Source: Allobosea sp. TND4EK4
Lineage (GTDB): Bacteria > Pseudomonadota > Alphaproteobacteria > Rhizobiales > Beijerinckiaceae
Direction of reading: 5' to 3'
Length of the DNA: 64,000 nt
Assembly: GCF_900156025.1 (NCBI RefSeq)
Contig: NZ_FTMO01000010.1
Span: 1 to 64,000, forward strand
A program made the position numbers and the translations under genes. The notes below the pieces were generated by a model. The model searched no databases, was not told where the DNA came from, and saw only the letters and a program-made list of their open reading frames with translations. This document shows positions 30,698 to 41,158 of this stretch, in pieces. Position 1 is the first letter of the stretch; every line of letters begins with the position of its first letter.

Positions 30698-31600
30698 CTA
30701 GAGGCCGGCCTCCTCTTTCACATAGGCCGCGATCTCGGCATGGGTCGCGAACCAGCAGTCGCCCTTGGCCTTTGCCAGCCGGACCAGTTCCTCGACGATC
30801 CAGAAGCGCGAGCGGTACGTGATGACATGCGGATGCATGGTCAGCAGGAAGAGGCCGCCTTCAGCGTAGGCGCCCTCGAATTCGCGCCGGAAGATGTCGA
30901 ACACCGCTTCCGGCGACGTGTAGGGGCGCAGGGCCTGGAAGCGGTTCATGCTCAGATAGGGCGCGTCGTCGCGGATCCATTCGACCGGCAATTCGACGAT
31001 GCCCGTCGGCTCGCCCTTCTCGACGATCTCGTAGGGGTCGTCATCGGCGAAGAGGGAGGAATCGTAGAGCAGCCCGAGTTCGCGCTCGATCGACAGAGTC
31101 ACATCCGAGAAATCCCAGGACGGTGTGCGCATGCCCACCGGACGGATGCCGGTCACTTTTTCCAGCGTGTCCGCGGAGCGCAGGTGCAGCTCGCGCTCGT
31201 CGGCGGGCGGCACGGCCGTGTTCACCTCGTGGATCCAACCATGGAGGCCGATCTCGTGGCCCTCGGCGACGATGCGGCGCTGCTCGTCAGGGTAGAGCAG
31301 GGCGGTGACGGCCGGGACGAAGAAGCTCGCAGGGATGTCCTGCCGCTTGAGGAGGTCGAGGATGCGCGGGATGCCGACGCGGTTGCCGTACTGCCCCCAG
31401 GAGAGGCGGCCGACCGATTTGCCGCCGTCGCGCAGTTCGTTGGTCTCGTGGTCGACGTCGAAGGAGAGAGCCACGGCGCATCGGGCGCCGTTCTTCCATC
31501 TGGCCGGCTTGAGGTTGCGCCCGGCCCGCACCTGCTCGACCTTGCCGCGCCAGATGTCCTCGGGCCATTGCCAGGGAAGAAGCTCGTCCGGACGGGTCAT
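30698..31600 (-). CDS. Polysaccharide deacetylase family hydrolase (PuuE-like)
   Basis: A 300-aa cytoplasmic NodB-fold hydrolase. The metal-binding pattern is visible: FDVDHE near residue 48 gives the first Asp pair, and HGWIHE near residue 139 gives the H-x3-H pair. The shape, with N-terminal WPEDIWRGKVEQVRAG and no signal peptide, resembles PuuE/allantoinase-type members that open cyclic amides, not cell-wall enzymes. It lies ten bases downstream of a dual-ATPase gene of a peptide-type importer and in the same direction. The substrate, perhaps an imported cyclic amide, is inferred. Confidence 0.83.
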   Translation of the reverse strand: MTRPDELLPWQWPEDIWRGKVEQVRAGRNLKPARWKNGARCAVALSFDVDHETNELRDGGKSVGRLSWGQYGNRVGIPRILDLLKRQDIPASFFVPAVTALLYPDEQRRIVAEGHEIGLHGWIHEVNTAVPPADERELHLRSADTLEKVTGIRPVGMRTPSWDFSDVTLSIERELGLLYDSSLFADDDPYEIVEKGEPTGIVELPVEWIRDDAPYLSMNRFQALRPYTSPEAVFDIFRREFEGAYAEGGLFLLTMHPHVITYRSRFWIVEELVRLAKAKGDCWFATHAEIAAYVKEEAGL

Positions 31601-31610
31601 GCGGCTCTCC

Positions 31611-33319
<1,709 letters not shown>

Positions 33320-33323
<4 letters not shown>

Positions 33324-34198
33324 CGCTTCAGCCTCGGGTTGACCTGATCGCGGATGCGGTCGCCGACGAGGTTGATCGCGACAATGAGGATGATCAGGGC
33401 GATGCCGGGGTAGAACGAGATCCAGTAGCGGCCAGAGAGCATGTACTGGAAGCCGTTGGCGATCAGCATGCCGAGCGAGGGCTCGGTCACCGGCAGTCCG
33501 ACGCCGAGGAAGGAGAGCGTCGCCTCCAGCGCGATGGCATTGGCGACCTGCACGGTGGCGACCACGATCAATGGCGGCAGGCAGTTGGGGAAGATGTGGC
33601 GCCAGACCACGCGCCAGCCCGGCAGCGGGGTCGAGAGCACGGCCTCGACATAGTCCTTGCCGCGTTCGGCCGAGGCCGCGCCATGGGCGGCACGGGCGAA
33701 GTACGCGTATTGCGCGGCGGCGAGCGCCGCGATGAGCTGCAGCTTGCCCTGGCCGAGCAGGGCCGAGAGCACCAGCGCCAGAAGTATTGCCGGGAAGGCG
33801 AGCTGGAGGTCGATGACGCGCATGATGAAGGCTTCCCAGCGCCCGCCGATATAGGCGGCGCCGATGCCGAGCGTCACGCCGAGCGCGAAGGCGAAGGCGC
33901 CCGCCACCAGGCCCATCTCCAGCGAGATGCGCAGTCCGTAGAGGATGGCGGAGAGCAGGTCGCGCCCCTGCGCGTCGGTGCCCAGCCAGTGTGTATAGCC
34001 GCCCTCGCCGACGAAACCCGGCGCACGGCGCGCATCGGAGAGGGCAAGATTGGCGAGGTCATACGGGTCCTGCGGGGCGACGAGCGGCGCCAGCACCGCG
34101 ATGCCGATCATCAGCACGACGACCGCGAGCGCCACGACCGCGACCTTGCTCTCGCAAAACTCGGCCCAGAAGCGGGCGGCGGGGGAGGCATCCTTCAT
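33320..34198 (-). CDS. Peptide-type ABC importer permease (DppC family)
   Basis: Inner-membrane permease, 292 aa with about six helices. The family signature THWLGTDAQGRDLLSAILYG lies near residue 70. Its ATG overlaps the stop of the DppB-like gene and its stop overlaps the ATPase start (ATGA at both ends), so all three subunits are translated as a unit. Confidence 0.92.
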
Positions 34199-35169
34199 CG
34201 GGCACCTCCTTTGCGCAGGCGCGGATCGAGCCCGACATAGGCGAGGTCGACCAGGAAGTTGATGGCGATGAAAACGAAGGAGACGAGCATCAGATAGGCG
34301 ACCATCACCGGCCGGTCGAGCGACTGGATCGAGTCGATGATGAGCTTACCGATGCCGGGCCAGGAGAAGATCGTCTCGGTGACGACCGCAAAGGCCAGTG
34401 TCGAGGCGAATTCCAGGCCGAAGACGGTGACGAGCGGGATCGCGATCAGCCGCAGCACATGGCGGCGCAACACGGTCCATTCCGAAAGGCCGGCGGCGCG
34501 CGCGAACTTCACCGTGTCCGACAGCATCGCCTCGCGGGTGCCGGCGCGGGCGAGGCGCGTCATCAAGGCGAGCTTGAACAAGGAGAGGTTGAGCGCCGGC
34601 AGCAACAGGTGGTTCAGCCCGTCCAGCGTCAGGAAGCTCCAGGGCACGCCGAACAGGCTCACCGTCTCGCCGCGCCCTCCGGCCGGCAGCCATTGCAACT
34701 GCACCGCGAAGGCCATGATCAGCACGAGGCCGATCCAGAAGGTCGGCACCGAGAAGCCGAGGATCGACAGCGTCATGATCGCCCGCGCCGGCAGGCTGTT
34801 CGGGCGGTATCCGGCATAGATGCCGGCGGGAATGCCGACCAACGCCGCGCCGCAGACGGCGGCGAGCGTCAGCTCAAGCGTGGCCGGCAGGCGTGACAGG
34901 ATCAGATCCATCACCGGGATGCCGAAGACGAAGGAGCGCCCGAAATCGCCGTGCAGCACGCGGCCGAGGAAGGTGAAATACTGCTGCCACAGGGGCTGGT
35001 CGAGGCCGTAGCGGGCAATGGTCTGAAGGCGCAGTTCCTGGCTGACATCGGGGCCGATCAGCACGTCGATCGGGTTACCGATCGCATAGACGCCGACGAA
35101 GACAAGTGCCGACATGACGAGCATGACGACGAGCGACTGCGCCAGCCGGACGGCGACATGGCCTAGCAT
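34195..35169 (-). CDS. Peptide-type ABC importer permease (DppB family)
   Basis: Inner-membrane permease, 324 aa. RYGLDQPLWQQYFTFLGRVL near residue 55 and LSRLPATLELTLAAV near residue 90 are typical DppB/OppB sequences. The ATG at 35169 is 20 bases after the stop of the creatininase-family gene. The matching binding-protein gene is on the other side of the regulator, at 36573. Confidence 0.92.
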   Translation of the reverse strand: MLGHVAVRLAQSLVVMLVMSALVFVGVYAIGNPIDVLIGPDVSQELRLQTIARYGLDQPLWQQYFTFLGRVLHGDFGRSFVFGIPVMDLILSRLPATLELTLAAVCGAALVGIPAGIYAGYRPNSLPARAIMTLSILGFSVPTFWIGLVLIMAFAVQLQWLPAGGRGETVSLFGVPWSFLTLDGLNHLLLPALNLSLFKLALMTRLARAGTREAMLSDTVKFARAAGLSEWTVLRRHVLRLIAIPLVTVFGLEFASTLAFAVVTETIFSWPGIGKLIIDSIQSLDRPVMVAYLMLVSFVFIAINFLVDLAYVGLDPRLRKGGAR

Positions 35170-35188
35170 GCCGGGTGCTCCGGGCGCG

Positions 35189-35875
35189 TCACGGCCAGTT
35201 TTCCGTCATCGCGGCGCGGGTTTCCTCGACGCCGACCTTCCAGACATGCAGCATCTCGTCGTCGGGCCTCTGGTAGAGGCCGTGGAAATTGCCATCGCCG
35301 AGGATCGCGCGGCGCTTGGCCGGGCTCGCCGCCTGATACTCCGCGGCGTTGAAGGGTGCCTTCAGCGTGTCAGGCATGGCGACGCCGGCAAGCCGGGTCC
35401 AGGGGAAGTTCTCCATCCAGGACGCATGCGAGGCGGCGGGGTCGATCGCCTTCACCGCTGCCTGGAATTGCGGCGCCGCCCACCAGTTGTGCAGGCGGAT
35501 GCTCGCATCGGGGTGGCCATCCAGCCACTCGGTGGCGAAGTTCAGAGCCGGTGAATTGCCGCCATGGCCGTTGACCAGCACGATGCGGCGAAAGCCCGAG
35601 CGGTAAAAACCGTCGAAGATGTCGCCGAGGAGCGCCGCATAGGTGCTCATCTTCAGCGAGATGCTGCCGGGGAAATTCAGGAAGCCCGGCGTCAGCCCAT
35701 AGGCGAGAACCGGAAAAACGGGGATGCCGAGCGGCTCGGCTGCCTCGCGGGCGACGCGCTCGGAGAGGATGACGTCGGTGGCGAGGCTCAAATAGGCGTG
35801 CTGCTCGACGCTGCCGAGCGGCAGGACGCAGCGGTCGTCCCGCCTGGCCTGCTCCTCGATCTGCATCCAGTTCAT
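35189..35875 (-). CDS. Creatininase-family amidohydrolase
   Basis: A 228-aa metal-dependent amidohydrolase. Metal-site residues are recognisable: Glu and His in PLGSVEQH near residue 20, Asp in LATDVILSE, and NGHGGNS near residue 105. The family opens cyclic amides (creatinine, or dihydro-pyrimidines in related members) or removes formamide groups. I chose ATG at 35875 (MNWMQIEEQ) because the family begins there. The frame remains open to 36052, but that part runs through the MarR-side palindrome and regulator start. It is the first gene of the left-going importer operon. Confidence 0.8.
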   Translation of the reverse strand: MNWMQIEEQARRDDRCVLPLGSVEQHAYLSLATDVILSERVAREAAEPLGIPVFPVLAYGLTPGFLNFPGSISLKMSTYAALLGDIFDGFYRSGFRRIVLVNGHGGNSPALNFATEWLDGHPDASIRLHNWWAAPQFQAAVKAIDPAASHASWMENFPWTRLAGVAMPDTLKAPFNAAEYQAASPAKRRAILGDGNFHGLYQRPDDEMLHVWKVGVEETRAAMTENWP

Positions 35876-35993
35876 CTCGGCGACCAGCACGGCGCGATCC
35901 TTGCTTAAGGCGGAAATACGGTGATCAATAGCGATGCCACCGCGCTGGCGAATGACCGGCACGCCATCCTTGACTTCAACCTCCCGGAGCGTC

Positions 35994-36007
35994 AAGTTCC
36001 ATTTGGA
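35994..36007. promoter_or_regulatory. Candidate operator between the MarR and creatininase genes
   Basis: GTTCCA-TT-TGGAAC is a perfect palindrome, 18 bases before the MarR-family ATG and 119 bases upstream of the divergent creatininase start. Placement and symmetry fit a dimeric MarR-family binding site controlling both directions. Binding is inferred. Confidence 0.5.
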
Positions 36008-36024
36008 ACCAAACGGGGGACCGC

Positions 36025-36576
36025 ATGGCGCGCTCGCCGACATCGTTGTCACAGGTGGATCCCGTGCGTGTCGAGGCGCTGACCGCGCTCGATCCGCTGA
36101 TCGTGACCAAGCTGTGGGACAATCCCTGCTGGCTCTCGTTTCGGCTGAATTTCGTCGCCTTCCGCTTCAACGATCCGGTCTATCGCTGGATCGAGACCCG
36201 CTACGGGCTGGTGCGGCCTGATTTCGTGGCGCTCTATGCGGTGGGCCTGCGCGAGGGCGTCGCCGCCAAGAACATCGTCGCCTCGGCCGGCCTGCCGAAG
36301 AACACGCTGTCGCGCGCGATCCAGAAGCTGCTGCAAAGGCGCCTTCTCAAACGCGAGAGCGACCCGACCGATCTGCGCAGCTATGTGCTGCACCTGACGC
36401 CGGCCGGCCGCCAGATCTTCGACGAGACGATGCCGCTGATGCAGCAGCAGCAGAAGGCCATGCTCGCCTGCCTCAGCGACGACGAACAGCGCCAGCTCTG
36501 CGCGCTGATGGACAAGATGGTCATCGCCTCGCCGGCCTGGCCGCATGAACTCGAACGAGAGGGGACCACCACATGA
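36025..36576 (+). CDS. MarR-family transcriptional regulator
   Basis: A 183-aa winged-helix protein. The DNA-binding domain spans about residues 65-140 (KNIVASAGLPKNTLSRAIQKLLQRRLLKRE contains recognition helix and wing). GGGGGA upstream supports the start. Its stop overlaps the start of the binding-protein gene by four bases, so the regulator and the receptor are one transcript. The importer's permease and ATPase genes are on the divergent transcript. Confidence 0.87.
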   Translation: MARSPTSLSQVDPVRVEALTALDPLIVTKLWDNPCWLSFRLNFVAFRFNDPVYRWIETRYGLVRPDFVALYAVGLREGVAAKNIVASAGLPKNTLSRAIQKLLQRRLLKRESDPTDLRSYVLHLTPAGRQIFDETMPLMQQQQKAMLACLSDDEQRQLCALMDKMVIASPAWPHELEREGTTT

Positions 36577-38162
36577 CCATCGCCCGCAGCTTCCGCCTTG
36601 CCGCCTTCGCGGCGTTCCTCGGCGCCGCCGTCTCCACCGGCGCGCTCGCCCAGACGCTTACCATCGGCGTGCGCGCCGGGCCGGAATCGATCGATCCGCA
36701 CTACACCGCGACCGGCACCCATGCCGAGGCGCTGAAGCATGTCTTCGACACGCTGATCTGGTCGGGCGACCAGCTCCAGCTCGAGCCGCGGCTGGCGACG
36801 AGCTGGAAGGCGATCGAGCCCAGCGTCTGGGAGTTCAAGCTGCGCCCCGGCGTGAAATTCCATGACGGCTCGGACTTCACCGCCGAGGACGTCAAGTTCT
36901 CGATCGAGCGCATTCCGACCGTCGCCGGCCCCAACCCGACGACGATCTATGTCCGCCGCGTCAAGGAGGTGAAGATCATCGATCCGCTCACCGTCCAGGT
37001 CGTTACCGACGGGCCGGCGCCGAACCTGCCGAACGACTTCATCCGGCTCTTCATCGTCTCGCACAAGGCGGCGGCCGGCCTGACCAAGGACAATGCGAAC
37101 GAGGCTTTCAACACCGGCAAGGCGGCGATCGGCACCGGGCCTTACAAGTTCGTCTCGTGGACCCCGAAGGACCAGCTCGTGCTCGACCGCTTCGACGGCT
37201 ATTGGGGCGAAAAGCAGCCTTGGGCCAAGGTTCTGCGCAAGGAGCTGCCCAACGACGCCGCCCGCGTCGCGCAGCTCAAGGCGGGTCAGGTCGATATCAT
37301 CGTGCGCGCCCCGGCCTCGGACGTGCCGACGCTGAAGCGCGATCCGAAGCTCACCGTGGCGACGGTCGACAGCGTCTATCTGTTCAACCTGGAGCTCGAC
37401 CTGCGCGACAAGGCTCCGCAGGTGACGGCCAAGGACGGTTCGGCCCTGCCGAAGAACCCGCTGCAGGACGCCAAGGTGCGCGAGGCGATCGACACCGCCA
37501 TCGACCGGCCGACCCTGGTCGAGATCGCGATGGAAGGGCTGGGCGCCACCGCCAACCAGCTCGTCACCCCGACCATCGCGGGCTTCAACAAGTCGCTTCC
37601 GGCGCTCAAGCCGGATGTCGCCAAGGCCAGGAAGCTGATGGAGGAGGCCGGCTACGCCAATGGCTTCAAGGTGACCTTCTCCTTCACCAACGACCGCCTG
37701 CCCGGCGACCGCCAGGTCGGCACCTCGATCGCGCAGATGCTGGCGCGCATCGGCATCGAAGTGGTCGCGAATGCCCAGCCGGGCGCGGTGTTCTTCCCGG
37801 CCCGCGCCCGCGCCGAATACTCGATGGCGATGTCCGGCTGGGGCACGCTGACGGGCGAGGCGAACTACACCCTGTCCTCGCTGGTCCATTCCAACGATCC
37901 GGCCAAGAAGCTCGGCGCCTTCAACCTGCTCGGCTATAAGAACGCCGAGGTCGACAAGCTGATCGAGGATGCCGGCATCGAGATGGACGAGGCCAAGCGC
38001 AACAAGATGCTCTCGGACGTCGCCGCGATCGTCGCCAAGGAGCGCCCGCGCCTGTCCATCGCCTCGGTCGGCTCGGCCTGGGCGATGCAGAAGGACAAGG
38101 TGACGATCAAGCCGCGCGTCGACGAGGACACGCTGGCGATGGACATCAAGCCCGCGAAGTAA
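36573..38162 (+). CDS. Peptide-type ABC importer binding protein (SBP_bac_5 family)
   Basis: Periplasmic receptor, 529 aa, with a Sec signal of about 26 residues (ends GALAQ). The motifs EFKLRPGVKFHDGSDFTAED near residue 90 and GTGPYKFVSW near residue 190 are typical of the DppA/OppA family. It is translationally coupled to the MarR-family gene. It probably serves the divergent permease/ATPase genes at 31611-35169. A strong hairpin follows its stop. Confidence 0.92.
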   Translation: MTIARSFRLAAFAAFLGAAVSTGALAQTLTIGVRAGPESIDPHYTATGTHAEALKHVFDTLIWSGDQLQLEPRLATSWKAIEPSVWEFKLRPGVKFHDGSDFTAEDVKFSIERIPTVAGPNPTTIYVRRVKEVKIIDPLTVQVVTDGPAPNLPNDFIRLFIVSHKAAAGLTKDNANEAFNTGKAAIGTGPYKFVSWTPKDQLVLDRFDGYWGEKQPWAKVLRKELPNDAARVAQLKAGQVDIIVRAPASDVPTLKRDPKLTVATVDSVYLFNLELDLRDKAPQVTAKDGSALPKNPLQDAKVREAIDTAIDRPTLVEIAMEGLGATANQLVTPTIAGFNKSLPALKPDVAKARKLMEEAGYANGFKVTFSFTNDRLPGDRQVGTSIAQMLARIGIEVVANAQPGAVFFPARARAEYSMAMSGWGTLTGEANYTLSSLVHSNDPAKKLGAFNLLGYKNAEVDKLIEDAGIEMDEAKRNKMLSDVAAIVAKERPRLSIASVGSAWAMQKDKVTIKPRVDEDTLAMDIKPAK

Positions 38163-38189
38163 CGCACGGCCGGGAAGGCCATCCCTTGC

Positions 38190-38210
38190 GGGCGCCGTGA
38201 TCCGGCGCCC
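38190..38210 (+). terminator. Hairpin after the binding-protein gene
   Basis: GGGCGCC (38190-38196) and GGCGCCC (38204-38210) pair perfectly around a 7-base loop, followed by GTTT. It lies 27 bases after the binding-protein stop and 28 bases before the next gene, so it likely reduces read-through or protects the upstream message. Confidence 0.6.
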
Positions 38211-38238
38211 GTTTCATCATCCGGGGCATGAGACGGCC

Positions 38239-39276
38239 ATGAGCGAACCGATCCTGATCTGGGGCGCAGGCGCCATCGGCGGCACGCTCGGTGCCTATTG
38301 GGCGCGCGCGGGCGTGCCGGTTCTGATGGTCGACATCGTGCCGGGCCATGTCGAGGCCTGCCGCACAAGCGGGCTTTCGATCTCGGGCCCGGTCGAGACA
38401 TTCCGGCAGGTCGTGCCGGCGGTGACGCCGCAGGAGTTGAGCGGCACCTATTCGCGCATCGTGCTCGCGGTGAAGGCGGGTGCGACCGAGGCGGCGCTGG
38501 CGCAGCTGAAGCGGCATCTCGCCGAGGACGGCTATGTGCTCTCGGCCCAGAACGGCCTGAACGAACTTGCGATTTCGCGCGAGGTCGGCGCGGCGCGCAC
38601 CATGGGCTGCTTCGTCAATTTCGGAGCGGACTGGCTCGGCGACGGCGAGATCCTCTACGGCAATCGCGGCGCCGTCGTCGTGGGCGAACTCGACGGTGCC
38701 AGAACCGAGCGCGTGGCCGAGATGCACCGGCTGCTCAAGCTGTTCGATCCCGCTTCCATCCTGACCGACAACATCTTCGGCTATCTCTGGGGCAAGCTCG
38801 CCTATGGCGCGATGCTGTTCGGCACGGCGCTGACAGAGGATTCGATGTCGGCGAACTTCGCCGATCCGCAGCGGCTTCCGGTCTGGCTCGCGCTGGGGCG
38901 GGAGGTTGGCGCGGTCGCCGCGGCGCGCGGCGTGACCTCGCTCGGATTCGGGCAGTTCGATCCCATGGTGTTCGCACCCGGGGCCCCCGAAGGCCCGCAG
39001 ATCGACACCATCGCCTGGCTGGCCGGCTACACCTCGCAGACCGCCAAGACGCATTCCGGCATCTGGCGCGATCTTGCCGTGCGCAAGCGCAAGACCGAGG
39101 TCGATCCTCAGATCGGCGTCATCGCCACCCTCGGCCGCGAGGCCGGCGTCGCGACGCCCGTGATCGAGACGCTGGTCTCGCTCATCCACGACATCGAGGA
39201 AGGCCGTCGCCCGATGGCCTTCGAGACGCTGAAGGCTCTGGTCGACACATGCACAACCGCTTCGACGGCCGCGTAG
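38239..39276 (+). CDS. Ketopantoate reductase-like dehydrogenase (ApbA/PanE family)
   Basis: NADPH-dependent 2-oxoacid reductase family, 345 aa. The cofactor motif WGAGAIGGTLGAYWARAG lies near residue 7, and the C-terminal helical domain carries the QNGLNE-like segment near residue 107 that corresponds to the family's Asn. Lys in AVKAG near residue 80 matches the catalytic region. In a transporter cluster it more likely acts on an imported hydroxy- or oxoacid than in pantothenate synthesis. It overlaps the following dehydrogenase gene by 28 bases. Confidence 0.83.
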   Translation: MSEPILIWGAGAIGGTLGAYWARAGVPVLMVDIVPGHVEACRTSGLSISGPVETFRQVVPAVTPQELSGTYSRIVLAVKAGATEAALAQLKRHLAEDGYVLSAQNGLNELAISREVGAARTMGCFVNFGADWLGDGEILYGNRGAVVVGELDGARTERVAEMHRLLKLFDPASILTDNIFGYLWGKLAYGAMLFGTALTEDSMSANFADPQRLPVWLALGREVGAVAAARGVTSLGFGQFDPMVFAPGAPEGPQIDTIAWLAGYTSQTAKTHSGIWRDLAVRKRKTEVDPQIGVIATLGREAGVATPVIETLVSLIHDIEEGRRPMAFETLKALVDTCTTASTAA

Positions 39277-40004
39277 CCCTCGTCACTGGCGCCGCTCAGG
39301 GTATTGGCCGCGCCATCGCCACCGCGCTGGTGGAAGCCGGCGCCAGCGTCCATCTTGCCGATATCGATGCGGCCGGCGTAAGTGCGACGGCAGCCGAGAT
39401 CGGCGCGACAGCGCATGCCGCCGATCTCGGCTCGCCGGAAGCGGCGCAGGCGCTGGTCCGGGAGATCGTTGAGACCGATGACGGGCTCGATCTGCTCGTC
39501 CATGCGGCGGGCGGCGTGCGCGGACAGGTCGGCCGGCCGATCGAGGAGATTTCCGAGGAGGACTGGCGCGTCATCTTCGCGGCCAATGTCGATGCCGCCT
39601 TCTTCCTCGCGCAGGCCGCCGCCCCGGTGATGCGCAAGGCGCGTTATGGCCGCATCGTCACCATCTCGTCCGGCGCCGGGCTGCGCCCGAGTCTCACCGG
39701 CATCCAGGCCTATGCCAGCGCCAAGCACGCGCTGGTGGGGCTCACCAAGCAGCTCGCCTGGGAGTTCGGGCCGCACGGCATCACCGTGAACTCGGTGGCG
39801 CCAGGCTTCGTGCGCTCGAACCCCGCGACCGAGCGGCAATGGGAGAGCTATGGACCCGAAGGGCAGAAGCGGCTCATCGACGGCATCCATACCCGCCGCC
39901 TCGGCACGCCGCAGGATATCGCCCATGCGGCGCTGTTCTTCCTCGGCGAGCAGGCAGGCTGGGTGACCGGTCAGGTGCTCTCGGTGGATGGCGGGCGGTC
40001 TTAG
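39249..40004 (+). CDS. Short-chain dehydrogenase/reductase (SDR)
   Basis: A 251-aa classical SDR. TGAAQGIGRAIA is at about residues 13-24, HAAGG near 84 replaces NNAG, catalytic Ser is in ISSGAG near 140, and YASAK near 154-158 carries the Tyr and Lys. The ATG at 39249 lies within the end of the ApbA-like gene (28-base overlap), so the two are coupled and probably act in sequence. The open frame extends much further left but only through the neighbouring gene out of frame. Confidence 0.88.
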   Translation: MHNRFDGRVALVTGAAQGIGRAIATALVEAGASVHLADIDAAGVSATAAEIGATAHAADLGSPEAAQALVREIVETDDGLDLLVHAAGGVRGQVGRPIEEISEEDWRVIFAANVDAAFFLAQAAAPVMRKARYGRIVTISSGAGLRPSLTGIQAYASAKHALVGLTKQLAWEFGPHGITVNSVAPGFVRSNPATERQWESYGPEGQKRLIDGIHTRRLGTPQDIAHAALFFLGEQAGWVTGQVLSVDGGRS

Positions 40005-40024
40005 ATCGTGATCGGAACCTCGCC

Positions 40025-40108
40025 GTCGTCCCGGGCTTGACCCGGGACCCATTCCGGAACCGTTCAGGCGTGGATCCCGGGTCTCCGCTTCGCTTCACCC
40101 GGGATGAC
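40025..40108. repeat. REP-like palindromic element between convergent genes
   Basis: GTCGTCCCGGG (40025-40035) pairs with CCCGGGATGAC (40098-40108) with one mismatch, and inside it CCCGGG...CCCGGG pairs repeat (TTGACCCGGGACCC and GGATCCCGGGTC). This style of mosaic palindrome recurs between genes in alphaproteobacteria. It lies between the convergent SDR and 2-hydroxyacid dehydrogenase genes and can fold on both transcripts. Confidence 0.7.
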
Positions 40109-40145
40109 ACGCGCTCTCTTCAAGACCAGCGGTGGTTTCAACGCA

Positions 40146-41111
40146 TTACACCACCAGATCGAGCGGCGGCACGGGCTCGCCGCGCGAGACGTGCTGCATG
40201 TTGGCGAACATGCGCTTCACGGTAGGCGCGAAATTGTCGGCCGCCATGGCGGCGAGGTGCGGCGTCACCACCAGATTGTCGAGCGTCAGAAGTTCGCTCT
40301 CCGGCGGCAGCGGCTCGACCGCGTAAACGTCCATCGCCGCGCCGGCGATCTCCCGTGCCCGCAGCGCATCGACCAGATCCGCCTCGTTGACGACACCGCC
40401 TCTAGCGCAGTTGACCAGGACGGCGGTCTTCTTCATCGCCTTGAAGGCGGCGGCGTCGATGAGGTTCGTGGTCTCCGGCGTCAGCGGGCAGTGGAGCGAG
40501 ACGACGTCGGCCTGGCTCAGGATTTCGGCCATCGTCGCGTGGCGGACGCCGAGTTCCGCCTCCTCGGCGGCGCTGAGCGGGGTGCGCTTCGAATAGAGGA
40601 TCGTGCAGCCGAAGCCCTTCAGCAGCCTGGCGACGTTCTTGCCGATGGCGCCGAAGCCGACGACGCCGACCGTCTTGCCCGAGAGCATGTAGGTGTCGCC
40701 CGGCAGCTTGCCGGTGGCCCAGTGGCCCTTCTTCAGCTCCTCATGGCCATAGGCGATGAAGCGCAGCGAGGACAGCATCAGGCCGAGCGTGAATTCAGCC
40801 ACGGGCAGAGCGTTGGAGCCGGTGGTGCGTGCCACCTTGATGCCGAGCTCCCTGGCGGTGTCGATGTCGATATTGTCGTAGCCGACGCCCCATTTGTGCA
40901 GGAGCTTCAGCTTCTTGCCGGCGCGCAGGACATCGCCCGAGACGGGCACCTGCCCGGCGATGGCGTAATCGGCCTCGGCGATGATCTCCTTCATGTGCTC
41001 GTCGCCGCGGGCGGTGCCGTGTGTCAGCACGAAGCCCTCGGGCAGCAACTCGCGCAGGCGGTCGGCGCGCTGGGGCGTCGTCATATCGAGCAGAACGATG
41101 GTCTCGGGCAT
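40146..41111 (-). CDS. D-isomer-specific 2-hydroxyacid dehydrogenase
   Basis: NAD-dependent enzyme of 321 aa. The nucleotide motif VGVVGFGAIGKNVARLL is near residue 150, and the catalytic residues are in NCARGGVVNE (Arg, near 233) and TPHLAA (His, near 287). Length and layout fit the glyoxylate/hydroxypyruvate or phosphoglycerate dehydrogenase branch. It is the last gene of a ten-gene minus-strand run and follows the RraA-like gene by 47 bases. The substrate is not evident. Confidence 0.88.
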   Translation of the reverse strand: MPETIVLLDMTTPQRADRLRELLPEGFVLTHGTARGDEHMKEIIAEADYAIAGQVPVSGDVLRAGKKLKLLHKWGVGYDNIDIDTARELGIKVARTTGSNALPVAEFTLGLMLSSLRFIAYGHEELKKGHWATGKLPGDTYMLSGKTVGVVGFGAIGKNVARLLKGFGCTILYSKRTPLSAAEEAELGVRHATMAEILSQADVVSLHCPLTPETTNLIDAAAFKAMKKTAVLVNCARGGVVNEADLVDALRAREIAGAAMDVYAVEPLPPESELLTLDNLVVTPHLAAMAADNFAPTVKRMFANMQHVSRGEPVPPLDLVV

Positions 41112-41158
41112 TGTCGGTGTTCCGGTGTGAAGAAGCGTCGGACGAGGAGAGGGCCGGC

